Shown in pieces: positions 13,668 through 18,239 of a DNA stretch of 18,239 nucleotides. This stretch comes from JBJXHG01 sp046160865. GTDB taxonomy: Bacteria; Planctomycetota; UBA1135; GCA-002686595. The position numbers and the translations under genes are program-made. The stretch is taken from NCBI GenBank assembly GCA_046160865.1, contig JBJXHG010000022.1, positions 1 through 18,239 on the forward strand, given 5' to 3'. Positions within the stretch are counted from its first letter, which is position 1, and every line of letters begins with the position of its first letter. The notes below the pieces were generated by a model. It saw only the letters and a program-made list of their open reading frames with translations, did not search any database and had not been told where the DNA came from.

Positions 13668-13949
13668 CTAATGAACACAGCCACCCGAACGCCGCGCGTT
13701 GCGGAAGAACGGCACGCCGTGATGCTTGCACCGCTCTTCGTTCCACGTCGTGCTGCTCGTGCGCTTCTCGGCCCTGCTCTGCTCGTTCGTCACGACTGCG
13801 AGCGTGCGCTGCGGCAATGCGTACTCGCGTTCGCCGAGACCCAAGACGCCGTCGGTTTCGAGCACGACGTACGCCTCACGCGCACTGTGCGCCGCGATGA
13901 CCACGACACGGGTCTTCCCGAAGTCCGTGCCGTCCTCGCTGCGAACCAC
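13668..13949 (-). CDS. PRC-barrel-like small protein, possibly truncated
   Basis: 93 aa from GTG 13949, preceded by AAGAGG at a suitable distance and by an in-frame TAA just upstream. The segment GTDFGKTRVVVIAAHSAREA followed by YVVLETDGVLGLGEREYALP reproduces the PRC-barrel pattern (Gly-Lys, AYVVL, GVLGLGE, A-[VL]-P). This beta-barrel occurs in photosynthetic reaction-centre H subunits and in many small stress-related or RimM-like proteins. The N-terminal strand usually found in the domain is short here, and the last 36 residues look unrelated, so the gene may be decaying. A 10/10 sigma-54 promoter match lies 73-87 bases upstream. Confidence 0.45.
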   Translation of the reverse strand: MVRSEDGTDFGKTRVVVIAAHSAREAYVVLETDGVLGLGEREYALPQRTLAVVTNEQSRAEKRTSSTTWNEERCKHHGVPFFRNARRSGGCVH

Positions 13950-14021
13950 GGCACCCTCTTAGCGGTCTCGGAATGCGATCGTCGGAACGCGTCCGCCGGT
14001 TCGCTTTCCCGCTCGAGCCAG

Positions 14022-14036
14022 GCAATGCATGTGCCA
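14022..14036 (-). promoter_or_regulatory. Sigma-54 promoter, perfect core match
   Basis: On the minus strand TGGCACATGCATTGC matches the -24/-12 core TGGCAC-N5-TTGC at all ten positions. It lies in the gap between the divergent PRC-barrel-like gene and the NtrC-type activator and reads toward the former, with a start near 14010 and a leader of about 60 bases. Confidence 0.7.
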
Positions 14037-14054
14037 ACGCGCTTGCGGCGTTGG
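14034..14054. promoter_or_regulatory. Inverted repeat CCAACGC-N7-GCGTTGG
   Basis: A perfect seven-base inverted repeat with a seven-base spacer overlaps the upstream edge of the sigma-54 promoter in the divergent gap. It could bind a dimeric regulator. Another GCACCGTTGG sequence at 14086-14095 shares nine bases with the dyad at 15520-15535 and sits about 80 bases upstream of the predicted start. Confidence 0.35.
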
Positions 14055-14125
14055 TCGCCGCGCGCCGCGAATCGGCGCCGAGCTCGCACCGTTGGTATGC
14101 TCCAGCGCCTCTCTTCAAGGATTCC

Positions 14126-15484
14126 ATGGCGCGAACATCCCTAGCTCTGCTCGTTCTCGACGACGATCGAGACTTCCGCGAAAGCCTCGTCGCCGTACTC
14201 GGCCGTCAAGGTCACGAAGGCATCGGCGCCGAGTCGATCGTCGAAGCGCGCGCGCGGCTCGCCGAACGCTCGTTCGACGCATTGCTCGTCGATCAGGAGC
14301 TGCCCGACGGCAGCGGGCTCGAGCTCGCAACGGCACCGACCGCCGGAGACACGCCGGAAGTCGTCGTGATAACCGGCCACGCGACGATCTCCGACGCTGT
14401 CGCAGCGCTCAAGCGTGGTGTGCTCGACTACCTCACGAAGCCTCTCGATCCGGCCAAGCTCTCCAGCACGCTCGCGAACATCCAGCGCACGCGCTCACTC
14501 AAGCGCGAGGTCGCGGAGTTGCGCGAAGCGCTGCGGGAGCGCGGTCGCTTCGCCGGGATCATCGGGCGTTCCGCCGTCATGCAGTCGATGTTCGACCTCG
14601 TGCAGAAGGTCGCGCCGACCGACGCGAGCGTGCTCATCCAGGGCGAGAGCGGCACGGGCAAGGAAGTCGTCGCGCAAGCGATCCATACCCTCAGCCGGCG
14701 CTCGGAGAAGCTGATCCTCGCGGTGAACTGCGGCGCGATCTCCGAGAGCCTGATCGAGAGCGAGCTCTTCGGGCACGAGAAGGGCAGCTTCACTGGCGCC
14801 GACCGACAGCACAAAGGCTTCTTCGAGCAAGCGGCCGGCGGAACGCTCTTCCTCGACGAGATCACGGAGATGCCAGCGCAACTGCAAGTGAAGCTCTTGC
14901 GCGTGCTCGAGACCGGCCAAGTGCAGCGCGTCGGCAGCTCCACACCGATCAAGACGGACGTGCGTGTGCTCGCCGCGACGAACCGCGATCCACAAGACGC
15001 GATTCGCGCCGGAAAGCTGCGCGAGGACCTCTACTTCCGCCTCGCGGTGTTCCCTGTGAAACTGCCGCCGCTGCGCGAGCGTCCGGGCGACATCGAGCTG
15101 CTCGCTCAGAACTTCCTCGACAAGCTCAACGAGACGCACGGTACCGACAAGCGTTGGACACCGGGCGCGCTGACGACGCTCGCGCAACGCTCGTGGACCG
15201 GCAACGTGCGCGAGCTCAAGAACGCCGTGCAACGCGCGTACATCCTCGCCGACGACACGTTGCGAGCGGAGGACGCGAGCTCGCATCCGCGCATCGGCAA
15301 CGCCGGTGCGAGCGAATCGCTCGTGATCCGCATCGGCTGCTCGATCGCCGATGCCGAGCGCGAGCTCATCGAAGGCACGCTCAAGTACACGAGCGGCGAC
15401 AAGGCCGCGGCTGCGGCGATCCTCGGGATCAGCCTGAAGACGCTCTACAACCGGCTCAACATCTACGAGGCACGGCACGCGTGA
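14126..15484 (+). CDS. NtrC-family sigma-54-dependent response regulator
   Basis: 452 aa from ATG 14126, with AAGG seven bases upstream. The receiver domain spans residues 6-120: D12-D14, phosphoacceptor D56, T83 (ITGHAT) and K105 (TKP). The AAA+ sigma-54 interaction domain spans about 142-375: Walker A GESGTGKE (173-180), the sigma-54-contacting loop GSFTGA (220-225), Walker B LFLDE (241-245), and sensor/arginine-finger region REDLYFRLAVFPV. A Fis-type helix-turn-helix lies at 425-447 (DKAAAAAILGISLKTLYNRL). All parts needed for ATP-driven opening of sigma-54 promoters are intact. It is flanked by several sigma-54-like promoters and by stress or membrane genes. Its partner kinase may be the His-kinase-like protein at 16026. 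Confidence 0.95.
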   Translation: MARTSLALLVLDDDRDFRESLVAVLGRQGHEGIGAESIVEARARLAERSFDALLVDQELPDGSGLELATAPTAGDTPEVVVITGHATISDAVAALKRGVLDYLTKPLDPAKLSSTLANIQRTRSLKREVAELREALRERGRFAGIIGRSAVMQSMFDLVQKVAPTDASVLIQGESGTGKEVVAQAIHTLSRRSEKLILAVNCGAISESLIESELFGHEKGSFTGADRQHKGFFEQAAGGTLFLDEITEMPAQLQVKLLRVLETGQVQRVGSSTPIKTDVRVLAATNRDPQDAIRAGKLREDLYFRLAVFPVKLPPLRERPGDIELLAQNFLDKLNETHGTDKRWTPGALTTLAQRSWTGNVRELKNAVQRAYILADDTLRAEDASSHPRIGNAGASESLVIRIGCSIADAERELIEGTLKYTSGDKAAAAAILGISLKTLYNRLNIYEARHA

Positions 15485-15519
15485 TCCGCGCCGGCGCCTG
15501 CAAGGAACTTTGAACGTTT

Positions 15520-15535
15520 TGCACGCAACGGTGCA
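15520..15535. promoter_or_regulatory. Dyad TGCAC-GCAACG-GTGCA, NtrC-like activator site
   Basis: A perfect five-base inverted repeat very like the classical NtrC site (TGCACC-N5-GGTGCA, here one base shorter). It is centred about 130 bases upstream of the start predicted from the sigma-54-like promoter at 15630-15644, a typical enhancer position. Confidence 0.45.
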
Positions 15536-15629
15536 GCACCGGGCATCCGGGCCGCGGAAACGCCGCAGCAGCGCAGTCTGCCGCACCATCCGAGGGGTTG
15601 GCGCCCTTTGGAACACTCGCGACGGTAGC

Positions 15630-15644
15630 TGGCATGCTTTCTGC
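15630..15644 (+). promoter_or_regulatory. Candidate sigma-54 promoter for the DUF1328 gene
   Basis: TGGCATGCTTTCTGC matches eight of ten core positions and keeps GG-N10-GC. The start would be near 15656, leaving a 60-base leader before ATG 15716. Confidence 0.45.
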
Positions 15645-15715
15645 CTTCCCCGTTGCGACGCGGCGAACAGGCGTTCGTCGCAGTCCCCTAAAGTCACGAG
15701 TTGCAGGAGGCTGCC

Positions 15716-15895
15716 ATGCTTCGCTGGGCCATCGGTTTCTTCATCATCGCGTTGATCGCGGCACTGCTCGGTTTCGGCGGAATCGCCGGGGCGGCTTCGA
15801 ACATCGCGGTGCTCCTGTTCTGGGTGTTCGTCGCGTTGTTCGTGCTCTCGCTGCTCGTGTCGCTGATGACCGGCAAGCGCACGCCGATTCCGTGA
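15716..15895 (+). CDS. DUF1328 (YtjA-like) small membrane protein
   Basis: 59 aa from ATG 15716, chosen because AGGAGG lies six bases upstream and the family starts with MLRWA. The sequence MLRWAIGFFIIALIAALLGF, then GGIAGAASNIAVLLFWVFVA and LFVLSLLVSLMTGKR, is two closely spaced membrane helices with the diagnostic GFGGIAG turn. Length equals the family norm. Function is unknown; DUF1328 genes often lie with osmotic- or envelope-stress genes, as here. Confidence 0.9.
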   Translation: MLRWAIGFFIIALIAALLGFGGIAGAASNIAVLLFWVFVALFVLSLLVSLMTGKRTPIP

Positions 15896-16025
15896 GGTGG
15901 AGCGATCGATGCGGGCGCCGCGCGCGTCCACGTCGATCGCGGCCTTCGCCGCACGTGCGGACGTCCATGCTCCGATGGATCCGCTTCGAACTCGGAGCTA
16001 GCCTGCGCGCGTTGTCAGGATCCGC

Positions 16026-16739
16026 ATGAGCCACGTCGACCACCGTGTTCCGCCCGCCGAGGAAACGCGCCTCGGCTCCTTCTTGGAGAGAGTTCGCAAG
16101 GCGCTCTCGCACGATCTGCGCTCGCCGCTCGGAACGATCTCGAACTACGCCGCGATCCTCGAGTTCCAAGGGGACGCCAAGCCGGACGAGATCCGCTCGT
16201 TCGCGCATCGCATTCGGTCGAGCTCGGTGCGCGCGGCGAATCAGCTCGGACACGCGGCCGACGCGCTCGCGCTCGTGATCCGCGAGCCACGATTGGAGAG
16301 CACCGACGTCGGCGCGCTGCTCCGGAAGGTCTTGGAGGAGCACATGCTCCTGGCGCGTTTTCCGGCGCGCACGAGCGCGCACCATGCGCCGGTCGTGCTC
16401 GACGCCGCGCTCGTGACGTTCGCCTGGCGCGCCTTCCTCGCGCTGATGCGCGAAGGCTCCGCGGGAACCATGCTCGACGTCGATCTCGACGGCGACGGCG
16501 ATGCGCTCGAGCTCTTCGTGGGCGCGCGCGACGCGCAGCGCGGCTTTACGTTGGACGTCGCGAGCTTCGTCGATCTGACGCCGGAAGCCTCGCCCGATTC
16601 CTGCTTCGCGCTCGCGCTCGCCGAAGATCTCGTCGCGCTGCGCGGTGGAAAGCTCTCGCTCAGCGGCAACGCGCGCGGATCCGCAGGTCTCGCGCTGGAG
16701 CTTTCGCACGACAGCAAAGCGCGGAACGGCGGTTGCTGA
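16026..16739 (+). CDS. Soluble histidine-kinase-like protein with degenerate ATP-binding half
   Basis: 237 aa, start supported by AGGA seven bases upstream. Residues 16-85 are a HisKA-type dimerisation and phosphotransfer helix pair with an intact H box (ALSHDLRSPLGTISNYAAIL, His29). Residues 95-230 follow the layout of a HATPase domain, but the signature residues are gone: the N-box position reads FAWRAFLALMREG without Asn, the DxGxG G1 box is missing (LFVGARDAQRGF), and the G2 GLGLAL is CFALAL; the closing RGSAGLALEL strand is kept. There is no sensor or membrane segment. It may be a Spo0B/ChpT-like histidine phosphotransferase instead of an autokinase, possibly serving the NtrC-type regulator nearby. 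That pairing is inferred from position. Confidence 0.75.
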   Translation: MSHVDHRVPPAEETRLGSFLERVRKALSHDLRSPLGTISNYAAILEFQGDAKPDEIRSFAHRIRSSSVRAANQLGHAADALALVIREPRLESTDVGALLRKVLEEHMLLARFPARTSAHHAPVVLDAALVTFAWRAFLALMREGSAGTMLDVDLDGDGDALELFVGARDAQRGFTLDVASFVDLTPEASPDSCFALALAEDLVALRGGKLSLSGNARGSAGLALELSHDSKARNGGC

Positions 16740-16814
16740 TCCATCGGTGAGCAACGTTGAGCGCCGCGCCCACGAGTCTGGCGCAACGAGCTCGCTGTCA
16801 CCGGAGGATCTGCA

Positions 16815-17414
16815 ATGCGAACCCACAAGCTTCTCGACGTCCAAGCGCTACGTGAGCGCGCCCGCAAGCACATCGAAGACGCGGCCGTCACCCAGAGCTA
16901 TGGGTCCGACCGCGTCGCCGTGATCGAGATGCTGAATGCGGCGCTCGCGACGGAGATCGTCTGCAACTTGCGCTATCGCCGTCACCACTTCATGGCGAGC
17001 GGCCTGCATGCAGAATCCGTCGCCACGGAGTTCCTCGAGCACGCGCAGCAAGAGCAAGCGCACGCGGACTCGATTGCCGCACGCATCGTACAGCTCGGCG
17101 GAGAGCCGGACTTCGCGCCGTCGACGCTCGAAACGCGCAGCCACGCCGAGTACGTGGCGGGCAACTCGCTCCTCGACATGATTCGCGAGAACCTGATCGC
17201 CGAGCGCATCGCGATCGAGAGCTACACCGAAGTCGTGCGCTTCCTCGGCAACGACGATCCGACCACGCGCGTGATGCTCGAGAAGATCCTCGCGGTCGAA
17301 GAAGAGCACGCGGAAGACATGGGCAGCCTCCTCGCGGGCATGGCGTCGCGCGAACCGAGCGATCGCCGGGTTTCGCAACCGGACAATGGCGCGCGCGCCG
17401 CGCAGCCGAGCTGA
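16815..17414 (+). CDS. Bacterioferritin / ferritin-like di-iron protein
   Basis: 199 aa, preceded by GGAGG eight bases before ATG. The four-helix ferritin-like core spans residues 33-175: VIEMLNAALATEIVCNLRYR (E47), FLEHAQQEQAHADSIAARIV (E80, H83), LIAERIAIESYTEVVRFLGN (E130) and LAVEEEHAEDMGSLL (E163/E164, H165). These give the Glu/His ligands of a di-iron centre. The family stores iron or removes peroxide in the cytoplasm. It resembles the bacterioferritin-like group common in many Gram-negative bacteria. The last 25 residues are a polar unstructured tail. The next gene begins three bases after its stop, so the two share a transcript. Confidence 0.9.
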   Translation: MRTHKLLDVQALRERARKHIEDAAVTQSYGSDRVAVIEMLNAALATEIVCNLRYRRHHFMASGLHAESVATEFLEHAQQEQAHADSIAARIVQLGGEPDFAPSTLETRSHAEYVAGNSLLDMIRENLIAERIAIESYTEVVRFLGNDDPTTRVMLEKILAVEEEHAEDMGSLLAGMASREPSDRRVSQPDNGARAAQPS

Positions 17415-17417
17415 AGC

Positions 17418-18071
17418 ATGTTGCGTCAGTTCGGATACATGCTGCTGCGCGGCCTGTCGGTACTGCTGCCGATCCTCGTCACGGTCTGGGTCGTGCGTTG
17501 GTGCTTCCTGACCATCGATGGCGCGTTCCAACCGAGTCTTCTGAGCGCGCCCATCCCTGGGCTCGGCATCGTGGTGATCTTGGCGCTCGCCGCGGTCGTC
17601 GGTGTCCTGACGATGAATGCGACGACGCGCGGGTACGTGAACCACGCCGAGAACGGCATCGACAAGATCCCGCTGCTGAAGAACGTGTACGCGACCATCA
17701 AGGACTTCGTCGACGCGTTCATCGGCGAGAAGAGGCGCTTCGATCGCCCCGTACTCGTGCGCCTCGGCGCCGGACTCGACGCGGACGTGATCGGATTCTT
17801 GACGGCCGACGACCTTTCGTCGCTCGGCTTGACCGGCAAGGTCGCCGTGTACTTCCCGCAGTCGTACAACATCGGCGGCAACCTGTTGATCCTGTCGCCG
17901 GAGCGCATCGTTCCCATCACGGCGGACAGCGGAACCGTGATGTCGTTCCTCGTCTCGGGCGGCGTCGCGCGAATGCCCGAGCTTCCACCCGTGGCGCAGC
18001 GCCGCTTCCGCTCGATGTTCCGTCGCGTGCGCACGAACCAAGACGCGGCGACGACCGCGCGAGCGCCTTGA
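17418..18071 (+). CDS. DUF502 membrane protein
   Basis: 217 aa. The N-terminus holds two membrane helices (GYMLLRGLSVLLPILVTVWV and PIPGLGIVVILALAAVVGVL). A cytoplasmic or periplasmic domain follows with family landmarks IDKIPLLKNVYATIKDFVDA, FDRPVLVRLGAGLDADVIGF, VAVYFPQSYNIGGNLLILSP and VMSFLVSGGVARMPE. DUF502 proteins are conserved in many bacteria without a settled function. Coupling to the ferritin-like gene suggests a joint stress role. A copy of the palindromic element begins 25 bases after the stop and may end the transcript. Confidence 0.92.
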   Translation: MLRQFGYMLLRGLSVLLPILVTVWVVRWCFLTIDGAFQPSLLSAPIPGLGIVVILALAAVVGVLTMNATTRGYVNHAENGIDKIPLLKNVYATIKDFVDAFIGEKRRFDRPVLVRLGAGLDADVIGFLTADDLSSLGLTGKVAVYFPQSYNIGGNLLILSPERIVPITADSGTVMSFLVSGGVARMPELPPVAQRRFRSMFRRVRTNQDAATTARAP

Positions 18072-18095
18072 GCGCCTCCGCGTGCGAAGCGCCGA

Positions 18096-18239
18096 CTAGT
18101 GTCCTGAGTCAGAAGTTCGCTTTCACCAAGGTCGAGATCGTCGTCGCTGGCAAGGCGCGAGGGTGCAGGCAACCTGTCAGGTTTCCGAACCCGAGCAACG
18201 CCGCCAGCGCGGAGGAGATCGAGCTTGGTGAGAGCGAAC
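18096..18239. mobile_element. Palindromic MITE/REP-like element, copy 2 (cut by the window edge)
   Basis: The sequence begins CTAGTGTCCTGAGTCAGAAG and matches the reverse complement of copy 1 (11952-12114) over 144 bp with five differences. The last 19 bases of the element should lie beyond the window. Relative to the upstream gene it has the same orientation as copy 1. Confidence 0.88.

Noticed and set aside
13960..14125. Short open frames on both strands in the gap before the NtrC-type gene
   Set aside because: They lack start signals and domain character; the gap is better explained as a divergent regulatory region.
15898..15912. A further sigma-54-like sequence (TGGAGCGATCGATGC) before the kinase-like gene
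   Set aside because: Only seven of ten core positions match, it lies at the DUF1328 stop, and such matches are common by chance in GC-rich DNA.
14495..15931. A 478-codon minus-strand frame opposite the NtrC-type regulator
   Set aside because: It is antisense to a gene with all NtrC motifs and has no recognisable domain.

Overview
The window is GC-rich DNA, probably chromosomal and probably from a Planctomycetota bacterium of the deep-branching marine/freshwater type. The best taxonomic clue is the secreted seven-bladed propeller protein at the left edge. Its Cys-rich tail (CFGDGS...ACPC...GHGCANS...GDGVRC...WYQLFYRN...NWTNGVSVTW) resembles a C-terminal export domain I associate with that phylum. 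The SUMF1-type protein, the uncharacterised secreted proteins and the sparse regulatory layout also fit. This assignment is recognition from memory, not a search result. I see no rRNA, tRNA, CRISPR array or transposase gene.

Left part (1-6650), all on the minus strand: a secreted PD40/TolB-like propeller protein; an unrecognised membrane-anchored 381-aa protein; a secreted HEAT-like repeat protein; and a 596-aa exported protein. The last has a central segment with a histidine at exactly every seventh residue, 16 in register, followed by a C-terminal domain with GDDRSF and HDGFPAHEIY motifs. The last three are close-packed and may be one operon. A 103-bp near-identical copy of the 3' end of the SUMF1-type gene at 6650 lies directly downstream of the 381-aa gene. 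It is cut off by a short dispersed repeat that supplies a stop codon.

Middle part (6650-11064): a two-gene minus-strand unit encodes a REC-HD-GYP response regulator (predicted cyclic-di-GMP phosphodiesterase) and a secreted SUMF1/FGE-fold protein that lacks the usual catalytic cysteine site. Divergent from it is an RluA-family rRNA/tRNA pseudouridine synthase. Next comes a remnant of a questin-oxidase-like (DUF4243) gene with a Tat-like leader, an internal deletion and an in-frame stop.

Right part (11065-18239) reads as an envelope/stress island: an outer-membrane beta-barrel protein; a three-gene DUF883(YqjD)-holin-like(YqjE)-YqjK-like operon; a PRC-barrel remnant with possible decayed BON sequence; an NtrC-type sigma-54 activator; a DUF1328 small membrane protein; a soluble His-kinase-like protein with a degenerate ATPase half; a bacterioferritin-like protein; and a DUF502 membrane protein. 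Four sites with the sigma-54 -24/-12 core (one matching TGGCAC-N5-TTGC at 10/10, one at 9/10, two at 8/10) lie upstream of four of these transcription units. GTGCA/TGCAC dyads sit about 100-130 bp upstream of two of them. My working model is that the NtrC-type regulator, possibly fed by the kinase-like phosphotransferase, controls this island through sigma-54.

Two copies of a 163-bp whole-length imperfect palindrome (MITE/REP-like, CTAG at both ends) flank the island at 11952-12114 and 18096-18239 (the second is cut by the window edge). Each abuts the 3' end of a gene, in the same orientation relative to transcription.
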